64,000 nucleotides of DNA from Cyclobacteriaceae bacterium (GTDB lineage: Bacteria > Bacteroidota > Bacteroidia > Cytophagales > Cyclobacteriaceae): positions 62,001 through 126,000 of the forward strand of contig JAEUUI010000014.1 of NCBI GenBank assembly GCA_016786585.1, given 5' to 3'. Made by a program: the position numbers and the translations under genes. The notes beneath the pieces are model-generated. The model was not told the origin of the DNA and searched no databases. It was given only the letters and a program-made list of their open reading frames with translations. This document shows, piece by piece, positions 50,043 to 60,213 of this stretch. Each line of letters begins with the position of its first letter. Position 1 is the stretch's first letter.

Positions 50043-50576
50043 TTAATATTTTAAAATGTACTTCGGCTGAACCTTAAACTCGTCTGCAAGCTTTTTCTCA
50101 CCCGGAAGAAATGACAGGTTAATCAAGAAAGAAAACCCGGCAACCTTTCCACCTAATTGTTGCACCAGCCAGCCTGCAGCGCTTGCCGTACCTCCTGTTG
50201 CGAGCAGGTCGTCATGCACTAACACGTTCCATCCTTTTTTGATTCCATCTTCATGTACCTCAACCGAAGCAGTTCCATATTCCAACGCATATTCCTGCGA
50301 AATTGTTTTGTACGGGAGTTTGCCCGATTTACGCATGGGCACAAATGCACATTGAAGTTCCTGCGCCAGAATCGAACCAAAAATAAATCCCCGCGCCTCT
50401 ACGGCAGCAATGGCATCAATTTTCTCACCTTTGTATTGTTCAGCAATCGCCTGGATGACATCCTTGACCAAATGCGGATCGGCCAGCATGGGCGTAATGT
50501 CTTTAAACAGAATTCCCGGTTTTGGAAAATCGGGCACGTCACGAATAGCACTTTTAATTCTGGATTCTAAACTCAT
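50043..50576 (-). CDS. apt: Adenine phosphoribosyltransferase
   Basis: Apt salvages adenine with PRPP to give AMP. The 177-residue protein has the family opening IRDVPDFPKPGILFKDITPM, the AVEARGFIFG core (about 59-68) and the PRPP-binding loop VLVHDDLLATGGTASAA (about 118-134). It is a short, typical bacterial Apt. It lies in a co-directional group with hutI and the LON protein. Confidence 0.97.
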   Translation of the reverse strand: MSLESRIKSAIRDVPDFPKPGILFKDITPMLADPHLVKDVIQAIAEQYKGEKIDAIAAVEARGFIFGSILAQELQCAFVPMRKSGKLPYKTISQEYALEYGTASVEVHEDGIKKGWNVLVHDDLLATGGTASAAGWLVQQLGGKVAGFSFLINLSFLPGEKKLADEFKVQPKYILKY

Positions 50577-50645
50577 GGAAGGGTGATAATGGTTTCAAAT
50601 TAAGAAGGAAATTGAGATATAAAAACCCGGAACTGATCAGCGTGT

Positions 50646-51887
50646 TCAGGAAATCACGTTGCCCGAAAGAATTGTAGTTTCAATACAATTACTTCCAAAA
50701 GCATATGGAAGAAACGCAACCGATGACATCGGTTTGGTAATAAAAACGTTCGCAACCTTACCCTTCGAAATACTGCCGTGTGTATTCTCGAGTTCAAGTG
50801 CCACGGCGGTATTAATTGTCGCTGCATTGATAGCCTCCTCGGGAGTCATTTTCATTTTGATACATGCAAGCGATAACATCAATTGCATATTGCCGGAGGG
50901 TGCACTACCCGGATTGTAATCCGAGGCAATGGCGAGAGCAAGCCCGGCTTCAATAATTTTTCGTGCGGGCGGAAACGGTAACCCTAAAAAGAATGCAGCG
51001 CCCGGAAGTGCCGTGGGCATTACCGAAGAATTTTTTAAGTATTCAATCTCCTCATCCCCGATATTTTCAAGATGATCCACACTTAATGCTCCGGTGTTTA
51101 CCCCGGCCTGAACTCCGCCAGACCGATGAAGCTGGTTGGCATGAATCCGCGGTTTCATTCCAAACCGCTTGCCTTCGCCCACCATGCGCTCCGTTTCGGC
51201 CTGCGAGAAGAAGCCTTGCTCGCAAAATACATCGATGTAATCGGCAAGTTTTTCTTCCGCTATCGCGGGAATCATTTCTTTTATAACCAGATCAATGTAT
51301 TCCTCTTTGGTTTTGTCTCTCGGAACTGCATGTGCTCCGAGGAACGTTGTTTTAACGGTAAGCGGACTTTCTTTTCCAATCCTTTTGGCAACGCGTAGCA
51401 TTTTGAGCTCGTCTTTAACTGTCAGTCCGTAGCCGCTTTTAATTTCGACCGCGCCTGTTCCTGTGCTGATGATTTCGTTGATCCGAACCATTGCATGTGC
51501 GAATAGTTCATCTTCCGAGACAGTCTGAAGTTTTTTAGCCGAGTTAAGAATGCCTCCACCCTTCGCTGCAATTTCTTCATAGGTCGCACCTTTTATCTTC
51601 ATCACGAATTCTTCTTCCCGACTGGCCGCGAAAATCAAATGCGTATGCGAATCGACAAACGATGGGAAAACAAACCGGCCGGATGCATCAATTTCGGTTT
51701 TGGCAGTTGCAGACTGCGGCAACGTATCCATGGTACCGTATGCCTCAATTAACCCATTGCTGATCGCCAGGTAAGAATTCTCCAATACCGGCAGGGTCGC
51801 CATGGAGGCACCGGTTATCGCACCGGTTGTGTGATCACACGTCTGAACTAAACCTTTGATGTTGCGTATGAGAATATCCCAGGCCAC
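50646..51887 (-). CDS. hutI: Imidazolonepropionase
   Basis: HutI hydrolyses 4-imidazolone-5-propanoate to N-formiminoglutamate in histidine degradation. The 413-residue amidohydrolase has the metal motif DSHTHLIF (about 78-85), the GGGILNSAKK segment, the late HANQLHRSGG (metal His) and SDYNPGSAPSGNMQLM near the C-terminus. No hutU, hutH or hutG is adjacent, so the pathway must be completed elsewhere. It follows an OM barrel gene by 6 bp, so the two are probably co-transcribed. Confidence 0.96.
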   Translation of the reverse strand: MAWDILIRNIKGLVQTCDHTTGAITGASMATLPVLENSYLAISNGLIEAYGTMDTLPQSATAKTEIDASGRFVFPSFVDSHTHLIFAASREEEFVMKIKGATYEEIAAKGGGILNSAKKLQTVSEDELFAHAMVRINEIISTGTGAVEIKSGYGLTVKDELKMLRVAKRIGKESPLTVKTTFLGAHAVPRDKTKEEYIDLVIKEMIPAIAEEKLADYIDVFCEQGFFSQAETERMVGEGKRFGMKPRIHANQLHRSGGVQAGVNTGALSVDHLENIGDEEIEYLKNSSVMPTALPGAAFFLGLPFPPARKIIEAGLALAIASDYNPGSAPSGNMQLMLSLACIKMKMTPEEAINAATINTAVALELENTHGSISKGKVANVFITKPMSSVAFLPYAFGSNCIETTILSGNVIS

Positions 51888-51893
51888 AGGATA

Positions 51894-52940
51894 TTATTGT
51901 TTCGCTTTCTCGAACGATTCTACTTTGTAATCGAGGTTAGTACCGAAAACCGGGAAGCTGATCTTCACCAGGGCATAAAACATCCGGCCATCAATACCCG
52001 GGCGGTAGCCGACTTCGGCACCGTACGCCCAGCTGAGTGTGCGGTTGAATTTGCCTTCAACGCCCGCGCGAAAGCCAATTTTTTTAACACTGATCGGACT
52101 GATATCATATGGGGTGCCGAGGTAAACAATATCATCGACCTTCACGCGCGGTGCGATCAAAACATCGAGATAGGTAGTGAGAATGAGATCATCTACTCCA
52201 CCTTCGAATTTATCGAAACTAAAAGCTGCATTGCGAATCCAGCTGAATGAGCCACCAACGTAAAGTCCTCCACTGGATACGTTAGAAAAAATTGTCACGT
52301 CATCATCACCATTTGCCACTCCGGCATTCTGCAGGTTTGCTCCAGTCTCATCTTCAAAATCTGCAGCCGTGAGATCCTGTTTCTTCATGATGTTGTTAAC
52401 ATCAATGGTACTTTGCCAAACTGTTGCACCCAAACGCGCGCCAATTATCTGCCTGACTTTACACGGAACTTCTGCGTTTAACGGAACACGTGCTGCCCAC
52501 TTATTGCCCTTATAACTTTTTTTGTAGAGCACGATCTTAGTCTTCGAGCTCTTCTCCATGTCTTTAATAAAATAGGTTCCTCCAATCTCAAAATAGGTAA
52601 AGGGCTTCTGACGATTATCGGTTTCGCTTGTGCGCTTGCCCTGATCACGATTCATATCGAAAAACTGGCTGCCATAGGTCGAACGGAAACTCGCATTCAG
52701 GTCCACCTTATCTTTCACATTGTATTGAGCCTGCAAACCAAAACCCGCATTTACATTTGTGGCAAATACCTCACCGTACAAAGGCTGCAAGTGAACAAAC
52801 AGTTTATTGATGTTGTGAGGCTCGTCATAGAGCTCTTCGAATGTAACAGCGGTTTTGTCGGAACGCTCACCCTGGGCCATCGCCAAGGCCGGCAAAGCAA
52901 TGATCAGAAATAAACCGAGGGACCTGTAAAATGACGTCAT
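51894..52940 (-). CDS. Outer-membrane beta-barrel protein
   Basis: ATG 52940 (348 residues) is chosen because it gives a clean signal peptide (ending AMAQG); upstream frame residues look non-coding. The mature protein is rich in alternating polar/aromatic strands with Gly and Asp turns (GLYVGGSFSWIR, ALVKISFPVF) and an aromatic-ended strand near the C-terminus, typical of an outer-membrane barrel. No specific family is identified. It heads the group with hutI, so transport of a histidine-pathway compound is a speculative link. Confidence 0.75.
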   Translation of the reverse strand: MTSFYRSLGLFLIIALPALAMAQGERSDKTAVTFEELYDEPHNINKLFVHLQPLYGEVFATNVNAGFGLQAQYNVKDKVDLNASFRSTYGSQFFDMNRDQGKRTSETDNRQKPFTYFEIGGTYFIKDMEKSSKTKIVLYKKSYKGNKWAARVPLNAEVPCKVRQIIGARLGATVWQSTIDVNNIMKKQDLTAADFEDETGANLQNAGVANGDDDVTIFSNVSSGGLYVGGSFSWIRNAAFSFDKFEGGVDDLILTTYLDVLIAPRVKVDDIVYLGTPYDISPISVKKIGFRAGVEGKFNRTLSWAYGAEVGYRPGIDGRMFYALVKISFPVFGTNLDYKVESFEKAKQ

Positions 52941-53073
52941 AAAACGCGATAACGTGTAAAAATAATAAATATATGCCGATAAACAGACGGATGGTAAGCC
53001 GCACAAAGCCCTCCATGTAATAGATTCTGATGTTTTGCACAAAACGGATAAATAAGACTCGTAAAAATAAATT

Positions 53074-53089
53074 TTTAGATTAGTCTAAA
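53074..53089. promoter_or_regulatory. Palindrome upstream of the MetA-like gene
   Basis: TTTAGA-ttag-TCTAAA, a perfect 6-bp-arm inverted repeat, lies 20 bp before the ATG and next to a -7-like TAAACTTTG. Half-sites TTTAG/CTAAA resemble DtxR/MntR-type metal-dependent repressor boxes. Confidence 0.5.
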
Positions 53090-53108
53090 CTTTGTACTTT
53101 TACGCGTT

Positions 53109-53930
53109 ATGAATTTTGTCCGTACACAGCTTCTGTCGTTTTTTTGTGTCGCGGGCCTAACCGTAAGCGCCCAGGAAAACGATCCCGAAAAAAAGCGGTC
53201 TTACAATCTCTTCAACCCGGTTTCGAAGAACGAAATGCGAACGTTTAGCATAGACCGGCCGGATGTCACCGAATCGCCCGTCACGGTAGACGCAGGACAT
53301 TTCCAGTTTGAAGGCGACCTTTTCAAATTCATCAAGCCGCGGCAAGGAAACAGCGAACGCGCGTTCAATGTACTTAACGGGCTATACAAAATTGGTCTTT
53401 CAAACTCGTGGGACCTGCATGTTGGTGTTGAACTTTACAATGTCTATCAGGACAGTGAAGGCAACACAATTGACAAAGGATACGGTAACACAACATTCCG
53501 GTTGAAATACAACTTTTGGGGCAATGACGGAACCACGCGAACCGCATTGGGTGTAATCCCATACGTTGTGCTGCCAACTTCACCCGTTGATGAGGACGTT
53601 GCATTCGGTGCCGGATTTCCGTTCTCGTACGAGATCAACGATTCATACAGCGCAGGAGCACAGTTTCAATTTGATTTTGTACCCGATGGCAAAGGAAATT
53701 ATGACTTGAGTTATCTGCAAACCGTGGTGTTAGGCGGAACACTGGCGGGTAATCTTGACTTCTATGTTGAGGGAATGGGAATCTTTGCCAAAGATGCCAC
53801 AATCTTTACCGCTAATGGCGGATTGATCTACAACATCAATCAAAACATTAAGATTGATCTAGCTACAAATCTCGGATTGGTCGATGAGGCTCCGACTCGG
53901 GCCTATCTCGGCTTTTCGTTCAGGCTTTAA
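53109..53930 (+). CDS. MetA-pathway-like outer-membrane transporter
   Basis: The 273-residue protein has a signal peptide (ending VSAQE), a short N-terminal region, and about 12 amphipathic strands with the family segment IDRPDVTESPVTVDAGHFQF near residue 48 and C-terminal aromatic FSFRL. The match is to the MetA-pathway/'transporter' (PF13557-type) barrels. The substrate is unknown. A metal-repressor-like palindrome at 53074-53089 suggests metal control. Confidence 0.85.
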   Translation: MNFVRTQLLSFFCVAGLTVSAQENDPEKKRSYNLFNPVSKNEMRTFSIDRPDVTESPVTVDAGHFQFEGDLFKFIKPRQGNSERAFNVLNGLYKIGLSNSWDLHVGVELYNVYQDSEGNTIDKGYGNTTFRLKYNFWGNDGTTRTALGVIPYVVLPTSPVDEDVAFGAGFPFSYEINDSYSAGAQFQFDFVPDGKGNYDLSYLQTVVLGGTLAGNLDFYVEGMGIFAKDATIFTANGGLIYNINQNIKIDLATNLGLVDEAPTRAYLGFSFRL

Positions 53931-55681
53931 TAGCTCCGCTGAATTTCCGTCAGCTTACCGTTCCGGAATTCGATAAACGGAACATACGTATTTGAACGTC
54001 CTTCCGTAAAATCATAACCGCCTGCCAGGTAACCCGGCACCTGCTTCGATTTTCGTAATGCATCCTGAAAATAAACCCCGTGCTTTTTCAGGGCATTACC
54101 GGCAAACAGCATGAAGTCATACCCAACCTTTGCATAGTTGCTGTATGCCGATGCACTGGAGTTGCGACCATGTTCTTTTACAAACTTCCGTTGGAATGAA
54201 CGGTAAGCCGGATTATTGTCGGCAGAGAAATTAGGAGCGTATAATTTAATACCCAATGATTCGTACTTCGAATAATCAACAGCCGATTGATCAAGCCAGT
54301 TTTCAGAACCAACAATCGTAACAGAATCCTTTCGTGTTTCGACACAACTGATCACTTTGCTGTAGATCAGCGGATCATCAGACGCCACGAAGACGGAACC
54401 CAAGCTGTCCTTCCGCAAGGTAAACTGTACAGGATACTTGTACTCATCGAATTCAGTTGGCGTGGCGAGGATTTCAATGATCTTTCTGGATGTTTCCTTG
54501 GTTACACGTTCGGCACGCAAAATCCGAAGGCCTGATTCCTTCGCTTTCGCAACAAAGTTTGCCGCTAAAGTTGAATCACGTTTCGAATCGCCATAGAACA
54601 CCATACACTTCTTATTGCGTTTGGTGTTTGCCAAAAACTTAGCAGACTCACTGCCAATGGTTTCATTTGAAGGCTGAAAAAGAAAGCCGTATTGATTCTG
54701 ACGAATCAGTTCATAGTTGTTGGAGATCGGGTTAAACAAATTGATTTGATTGATCATCGAAAACTCCTGTATCATCGTGTTTTCTTCAGAGTAAAGCGGA
54801 CCAACTATCAAATCGCTGCTTTTCATTTCATTCATCAGCAGCATGCTTTTGATCTTCTCTGGTCTCCGCTCCGTATCGTAAGCACGAACATTGATTTTTA
54901 TACCTTGTTTGGCCAGCGTATCGACTGCCATCATCATGCCTTCATACAAGTCCAGCACAAACTGATTTGGTTTACGGCTTGTGGTTGCGTCAATCCGGGT
55001 TACCACAAATGGGAACATCACCGATACGGTATACGAATCTTTATGAATCGTCTCCGGTGTTTCAATAATGTAATCCGTTTTCTTCAGGTCAAATTTGCTG
55101 ATGAGTGATTCCAGCAACTTTTGATCTTCCGGCTGCAGCTGATTTTTGGAAAGCTCGCGCGCAAGCTTCTCTCCGATCACCTCATCTTTAGGATATTCTT
55201 CCAGCATCATCTTTAGCGTTTCAACATCTGTTACCGGAACAAGCGCCTGCTTTTTTAGATATGAAACTTCTTTTTGAGCTTTCTCACTTTTTACCTCACG
55301 CAAAAGCTTCATCCCCTGGAAATAGTCTTTGTTGTCGAAGTGAATTTTTGCCAGCCAGATGTTTACTTCATCCATCTTATCCCATGACGGATATAATGTC
55401 TTGATCTGTCCGAACATATCTTTTGCCACGGCCTTGAAATTCTGCTGGTAGGCACTTAATGCATAATAAAACGATGCATACTCGCGATACGGATTATTCT
55501 GGTCGTACGGAATCAGTTTTTTAAAATTCTCCATCGCCAGGGCGTACTTGCCATCGGTATATAATTTTTTGGCAATGGTGAACTGTTGTTTGTAATCGGT
55601 TTGTGCGAAAGTTTGCGTGGCGCTAAACCCAACACAACCTGCCAGAACTATTGCAATAAAATATCGAATCGCTTTATGCAT
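53927..55681 (-). CDS. LppC-like TPR and periplasmic-binding fold protein
   Basis: ATG 55681 (584 residues; ATG 55702 is also possible but lies inside guaA) gives a signal peptide (ending TFAQT). Residues about 30-190 are TPR-type helices (AKKLYTDGKYALAMENFKKL). Residues about 210-570 have the type I periplasmic-binding-protein fold (PFVVTRIDATTSRKPNQFVL, VGPLYSEENTMIQEF, FYGDSKRDSTLA). The layout equals LpoA/LppC, the activators of peptidoglycan synthases, and ABC solute-binding proteins; no transporter genes are near, so the former is more likely. It starts 11 bp after guaA. Confidence 0.82.
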   Translation of the reverse strand: MHKAIRYFIAIVLAGCVGFSATQTFAQTDYKQQFTIAKKLYTDGKYALAMENFKKLIPYDQNNPYREYASFYYALSAYQQNFKAVAKDMFGQIKTLYPSWDKMDEVNIWLAKIHFDNKDYFQGMKLLREVKSEKAQKEVSYLKKQALVPVTDVETLKMMLEEYPKDEVIGEKLARELSKNQLQPEDQKLLESLISKFDLKKTDYIIETPETIHKDSYTVSVMFPFVVTRIDATTSRKPNQFVLDLYEGMMMAVDTLAKQGIKINVRAYDTERRPEKIKSMLLMNEMKSSDLIVGPLYSEENTMIQEFSMINQINLFNPISNNYELIRQNQYGFLFQPSNETIGSESAKFLANTKRNKKCMVFYGDSKRDSTLAANFVAKAKESGLRILRAERVTKETSRKIIEILATPTEFDEYKYPVQFTLRKDSLGSVFVASDDPLIYSKVISCVETRKDSVTIVGSENWLDQSAVDYSKYESLGIKLYAPNFSADNNPAYRSFQRKFVKEHGRNSSASAYSNYAKVGYDFMLFAGNALKKHGVYFQDALRKSKQVPGYLAGGYDFTEGRSNTYVPFIEFRNGKLTEIQRSY

Positions 55682-55692
55682 TCCAGTTTTCG

Positions 55693-57222
55693 TTATTCCC
55701 ATTCAATGGTTGCCGGTGGTTTGGAGCTGATATCGTATACCACACGGTTTACACCTTTCACCTTGTTGATGATATCGCTCGACACTTCCGCCATAAATTC
55801 ATATGGCAAATGTGCCCAGTCTGCCGTCATCCCATCTGTACTCGTTACCGCACGCAACGCAACAACATTTTCGTAGGTGCGTTCATCGCCCATCACACCT
55901 ACCGATTGCACCGGGAGAAGCATCGCTCCTGCCTGCCACACTTTGTCGTACAAGTTATGCTGCCGCAAGCCCTGGATGAAGATAGAATCGACTTCCTGCA
56001 ATATGCGCACTTTTTCGGCTGTTATATCGCTTAATATGCGGATTCCCAAGCCCGGTCCCGGGAACGGATGACGGCCCAGAATGTTCGGATCGATGCCCAG
56101 CGTTTTGCCCACAATCCGGACCTCGTCTTTAAATAATGTATTCAAAGGCTCTACTACCTTCAGTTTCATTTTCGCGGGAAGGCCGCCTACATTGTGATGC
56201 GACTTGATGGTAACCGATGGTCCTTTAACCGAAACCGATTCGATAATGTCCGGGTAAATCGTTCCCTGGCCAAGCCACTTTACATCGCTGATTTTGTGCG
56301 ACTCTTCATCGAACACATCGATAAAAGATTTTCCGATCGCTTTACGCTTTGCTTCAGGATCTGTTAATCCTTTTAGGGCTGAATAAAACAAATCTTTCGA
56401 ATCAACTCCTTTAATATTCAGGCCCATGCCTTCGTATGACTTCAATACATTTTGAAATTCATCTTTACGAAGCAACCCGTTATCGACAAAAATGCAATGC
56501 AGGTTTTTACCAATTGCTTTATGAATCAACACAGCGGCAACCGTTGAATCAACACCCCCCGATAACGCCATCACAACTTTATCATTCCCTAATTTTGCTT
56601 TCAGATCAGCTACCGTTGACTCAACAAACTGATCGGGCGTCCAGTCCTGCGAGCAGCCGCAAATATGAACCACAAAGTTTCTCAACAGATTCTTTCCTTC
56701 GGTAGTGTGCGTTACTTCCGGGTGAAACTGGATACCATACACCGGCAAGCCTTTCATCTGGAATGCAGCCACTTTCACAGAAGGTGTGCTGGCGATGATT
56801 TCAGCATTTGCAGGAACCTTATCAATGGTGTCGCTGTGCGACATCCACACCTGTGAATCGAGCGAAATTTCTTTCAGCAATTCGCTGTGATGATCAACCG
56901 TGGTGAGCTTTGCCCTGCCATATTCACGGATTTTTGATGCCACTACATTACCACCGCTTTTCTGCGCCAGCAATTGTGCTCCGTAACAAACGGCCAGCAC
57001 CGGAATTTTTCCATCAAAGAGTTTTGCGTCTACATCCGGTGAACCTGAGTCGCGCACGGAACACGGACTGCCAGAAAGAATTACACCTTTAATATCCGGT
57101 GTGAGCTCAGGCACTTTGTTGAATGGATGAATTTCACAATACACATTTAATTCACGAACCCTGCGGGCGATCAGCTGGGTGTACTGCGAACCGAAATCGA
57201 GAATGAGAATTTGCTGGGACAT
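55693..57222 (-). CDS. guaA: GMP synthase (glutamine-hydrolysing)
   Basis: GuaA aminates XMP to GMP using glutamine and ATP. The N-terminal GATase1 domain has nucleophile C79 (VCYGAQLL) and the catalytic H166 and E168 (QFHPEVTH). The ATP-PPase P-loop is SGGVDST (220-226). The C-terminal dimerisation domain ends [15 protein letters not shown], the invariant XMP-binding end. At 509 residues it is complete. A -7-like TATCTTTA (57227-57234) and a palindrome TCCGG-gtaa-CCGGA (57259-57272) lie upstream. Confidence 0.98.
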   Translation of the reverse strand: MSQQILILDFGSQYTQLIARRVRELNVYCEIHPFNKVPELTPDIKGVILSGSPCSVRDSGSPDVDAKLFDGKIPVLAVCYGAQLLAQKSGGNVVASKIREYGRAKLTTVDHHSELLKEISLDSQVWMSHSDTIDKVPANAEIIASTPSVKVAAFQMKGLPVYGIQFHPEVTHTTEGKNLLRNFVVHICGCSQDWTPDQFVESTVADLKAKLGNDKVVMALSGGVDSTVAAVLIHKAIGKNLHCIFVDNGLLRKDEFQNVLKSYEGMGLNIKGVDSKDLFYSALKGLTDPEAKRKAIGKSFIDVFDEESHKISDVKWLGQGTIYPDIIESVSVKGPSVTIKSHHNVGGLPAKMKLKVVEPLNTLFKDEVRIVGKTLGIDPNILGRHPFPGPGLGIRILSDITAEKVRILQEVDSIFIQGLRQHNLYDKVWQAGAMLLPVQSVGVMGDERTYENVVALRAVTSTDGMTADWAHLPYEFMAEVSSDIINKVKGVNRVVYDISSKPPATIEWE

Positions 57223-57282
57223 GGTGTAAAGATAATATGTTGTTCGGCCTTCAAAAATCCGGGTAACCGGAAAAACAAAAAC

Positions 57283-57300
57283 GCGCCCCGAAGGGCGCGC
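57283..57300 (-). terminator. Terminator of typA
   Basis: A 7-bp GC-rich stem (CGCGCCC / GGGCGCG) with a tetraloop is followed on the minus strand by TTTTTGTTTTT. Confidence 0.9.
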
Positions 57301-57332
57301 TCGTGCGTTATATCAAAATTTCCGTAACGTGT

Positions 57333-59138
57333 TTAGTTCTTGCCAAAACGCTTACGATCGTTTTCGTTCAAATAAATCTTCCGCAGGCGAATCGATTTAG
57401 GTGTAACCTCTACGTATTCATCCGCCTGGATGTATTCCAGCGCCTCTTCCAATGTATGCTTTTGCGGAGGAGCGATTTTCATCTTTTCATCCGAACCTGA
57501 CGCACGCATGTTGGTGAGTTTCTTCGTTTTGGTAACGTTGATTACCAAATCTCCATTGCGGTTGTTTTCGCCAATTACCTGTCCTTCATAAACCGCTTCA
57601 CCCGGATCGATAAAGAACTTGCCGCGATCCTGCAAATTGTGCAAGCTGTACGCAATCGCTTCACCTTGTTCCATTACAATCAGGGAACCGTTGATACGGC
57701 CCGGAATTTCTCCCTTGTATGGCTGATATTCCTTAAACCGGTGCGTTACAATCGCTTCGCCCGCTGTTACGTTCAGTAAATAGTTACGCAAGCCCATGAT
57801 ACCCCGTGACGGGATCAAAAACTTCAGAATCATACGATCTGCTTTAGGCTCCATGTTCAGCATTTCGCCTTTGCGTTGCGATACCGTTTCAATTGCTTTA
57901 CCGGCAACATTTTCCGGTAAGTCGATTGTGAGTTCTTCAACCGGTTCACATTTCACGCCATCGATTTCCTTGAAGATTACCTGTGGCTGACCAATCTGCA
58001 ATTCGTAACCTTCACGTCTCATCGTTTCAATCAACACCGACAAGTGAAGTACCCCGCGACCAAACACCATGAAGCTGTCGGCAGAGCCCGTTTCACCCAA
58101 GCGCAATGCAAGGTTCTTCTCAAGCTCTTTTTCCAGTCGTTCTTTAATGTGGCGTGATGTTACAAACTTTCCTTCTTTTGCATAGAACGGTGAGTTGTTG
58201 ATAGTAAACAACATGCTCATCGTAGGCTCATCAATTGAGATTGCCTTCAGTGCATCTGGCTTTTCCGGATCGGCAACGGTATCACCGATTTCAAATCCTT
58301 CTAATCCAACCAGCGCACAAATCTCACCTGCTTTTACTTCTTCTACTTTCTTTTTATCGAAGCCTTCAAACACATACACTTCTTTAATACGTGTCTTCGA
58401 AATTTTACCATCGCGTTTTATCAACACAACTTGCTGACCCGGCTTCACGACACCGCGTTGTACGCGACCAATCGCGACACGGCCAATGTATGACGAGTAC
58501 TCAAGTGAAGTAATCATCATCTGGGTAAGACCCTGATCAATTTTTGGTTCAGGAATGTATTGAAGAATACCCTCAAGCAGTGGGGTAATGTCGGTCGTTT
58601 CTTTTTTCCAGTCGGTGCTCATCCAGCCGTTCTTGGCGGATCCGTAGAACGTAGGGAATTCCAGCTGATCTTCGGTCGCGTCAAGTGCGAACATCAGATC
58701 AAACACCTGCTCGTGAACTTCGTCAGGTGTACAGTTTTTCTTGTCAACTTTATTGATAACTACAATCGGCTTCAAGCCAAGTTGCAGGGCCTTTTGCAAA
58801 ACGAAACGTGTTTGTGGCATCGGGCCTTCGAACGCATCTACCAAAAGCAGACAGCCATCGGCCATGTTCAGTACACGTTCAACCTCACCCCCAAAATCGC
58901 TGTGGCCCGGGGTATCGATTACGTTAATTTTATAGTCCTTGTAACGCACAGAAACGTTTTTCGCAAGAATGGTAATTCCGCGCTCACGTTCCAGGTCGTT
59001 GCTGTCCATGATTAGCTCGCCAGGGTTCTCGTGGTCTTTAAATAAGTGACCGGCATGTAATAGTTTGTCAACCAGGGTTGTTTTTCCGTGGTCAACGTGG
59101 GCGATAATGGCAATATTCCTGATCTTCGATGCATCCAT
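57333..59138 (-). CDS. typA: Ribosome-associated GTPase TypA/BipA
   Basis: The 601-residue protein is a translational GTPase. G1 is AHVDHGKTT (about 14-22), G3 DTPGHSDF, and G4 NKVDKKN. Domains II, III (EF-G-like) and V follow, with the BipA-specific C-terminus rich in Lys ([20 protein letters not shown]). It helps assemble 50S subunits at low temperature and under stress. Its promoter contains an exact -7 (59185-59192) abutting a 17-bp palindrome (59191-59207). Confidence 0.97.
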   Translation of the reverse strand: MDASKIRNIAIIAHVDHGKTTLVDKLLHAGHLFKDHENPGELIMDSNDLERERGITILAKNVSVRYKDYKINVIDTPGHSDFGGEVERVLNMADGCLLLVDAFEGPMPQTRFVLQKALQLGLKPIVVINKVDKKNCTPDEVHEQVFDLMFALDATEDQLEFPTFYGSAKNGWMSTDWKKETTDITPLLEGILQYIPEPKIDQGLTQMMITSLEYSSYIGRVAIGRVQRGVVKPGQQVVLIKRDGKISKTRIKEVYVFEGFDKKKVEEVKAGEICALVGLEGFEIGDTVADPEKPDALKAISIDEPTMSMLFTINNSPFYAKEGKFVTSRHIKERLEKELEKNLALRLGETGSADSFMVFGRGVLHLSVLIETMRREGYELQIGQPQVIFKEIDGVKCEPVEELTIDLPENVAGKAIETVSQRKGEMLNMEPKADRMILKFLIPSRGIMGLRNYLLNVTAGEAIVTHRFKEYQPYKGEIPGRINGSLIVMEQGEAIAYSLHNLQDRGKFFIDPGEAVYEGQVIGENNRNGDLVINVTKTKKLTNMRASGSDEKMKIAPPQKHTLEEALEYIQADEYVEVTPKSIRLRKIYLNENDRKRFGKN

Positions 59139-59184
59139 AACCTCAAAATCCGCGTTTATTCGTTGTTTCTCGTATTTGAAGGCG

Positions 59185-59192
59185 CAAAGATA
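59185..59192 (-). promoter_or_regulatory. -7 element of typA
   Basis: TATCTTTG on the minus strand is an exact TAnnTTTG match, 46 bp before the ATG. No TTG at -33. Confidence 0.6.
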
Positions 59193-59207
59193 CGGTTAAT
59201 AACCGTA
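59191..59207. promoter_or_regulatory. Palindrome in the typA promoter
   Basis: TACGGTTA-a-TAACCGTA is a perfect 8-bp-arm inverted repeat that occupies the space just upstream of the -7 element. It is a plausible regulator site. Confidence 0.5.
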
Positions 59208-59406
59208 AAAAGCAGATCGGAAAAATTTAAAAATGACGTTCATAATAGTGGCTTAACAGACATAAAATTCATTCGGCAAACGCTTCCCTGACGTAAATCA
59301 CCACAAAATAATAATGGCGTTTTGTCGAACCCTGATGGAAGCGATTCGTTAATGAGTTAATTTTATTCCAGCATTTCGGGAAACCCCGGAGAACCAATTT
59401 TTATCT

Positions 59407-60201
59407 ATGAAAAAAATACACGCTGCAGTTATCGTCACATTGATTTGTGGCACTGCCATCAGCACGCATGCGCAGATGCTGAACAGGCTGAAACAAAAAG
59501 TGTCGGAAAAGACCGAGCAGAAAGCAAACGAAATCCTGAACGGAAAAAAGAAGCCGGGAGATTCCAATTCAGGTAATACCGGTAACGGTGGAACAAACTC
59601 CACTAACGGCTCTCCTTCCAATAATACTGGTGGTGGATTGATTTCTACTCCTCCGGATGTAAACCAGAACTTAACCGATGCAGAAGCTTCTTATAAAAAC
59701 GGAAGCTTTGGTGAATCGCGGTATGCTATTCAGCAAGCCATGCTCGGTGTTGAACTGGAAATCGGAAACCGGGTATTAAAATCATTGCCCGCAAGCATCA
59801 GCGGATTGAATACAGTGGCTGAATCCGACCAGGTGACCAGCACCGGCTGGGGTTGGGCCGGGCTAACAATTCAACGTGTGTATCGTAACGATGCCGATAA
59901 GCAACTTACCGTAACGATTGCCAACAATGCTATGTGGATGTCCGCTGTGAACAGCTATCTCGCGGCAGGGGGCTATGCACAACAAAGCAACGGACAACAA
60001 AACTGGAAGCAAATAAAGGTAAAAGGCAACCGTGCAATTATTGAATACAATGAAGGTTCCGGCTATAAAATAAGCGTGCCCCTTGGGCAATCGTCTTTGT
60101 TGGTATACGAAGGAATTAATTTCGCCTCCGAGCCGGAGATCACAAAGGCTGCTGAAGCGGTAAACATTGACGCGATTAAAAAAGAATTGGGAGAACAATA
60201 A
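59407..60201 (+). CDS. Exported protein, first of a paralogous pair
   Basis: The 264-residue protein has a signal peptide (ending THAQM), a short helical part, a Gly/Asn/Ser-rich linker (about 55-80), and a C-terminal domain of about 180 residues. The C-terminal domain aligns with the next gene's product: the YAIQQAMLGVELEIGNRVL segment and the later IKVKGNRAIIEYN segment have counterparts there. No family is recognised. Confidence 0.8.
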   Translation: MKKIHAAVIVTLICGTAISTHAQMLNRLKQKVSEKTEQKANEILNGKKKPGDSNSGNTGNGGTNSTNGSPSNNTGGGLISTPPDVNQNLTDAEASYKNGSFGESRYAIQQAMLGVELEIGNRVLKSLPASISGLNTVAESDQVTSTGWGWAGLTIQRVYRNDADKQLTVTIANNAMWMSAVNSYLAAGGYAQQSNGQQNWKQIKVKGNRAIIEYNEGSGYKISVPLGQSSLLVYEGINFASEPEITKAAEAVNIDAIKKELGEQ

Positions 60202-60213
60202 TCATTACGAAAC

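Noticed and set aside
55682-55702. Earlier ATG for the LppC-like gene inside guaA
   Set aside because: It would overlap the guaA 3' end by 10 bp; ATG 55681 gives a normal signal peptide and an 11-bp gap.
57259-57272. TCCGG-gtaa-CCGGA palindrome upstream of guaA
   Set aside because: Only 5-bp arms and no known regulator; kept out as a feature but possible.
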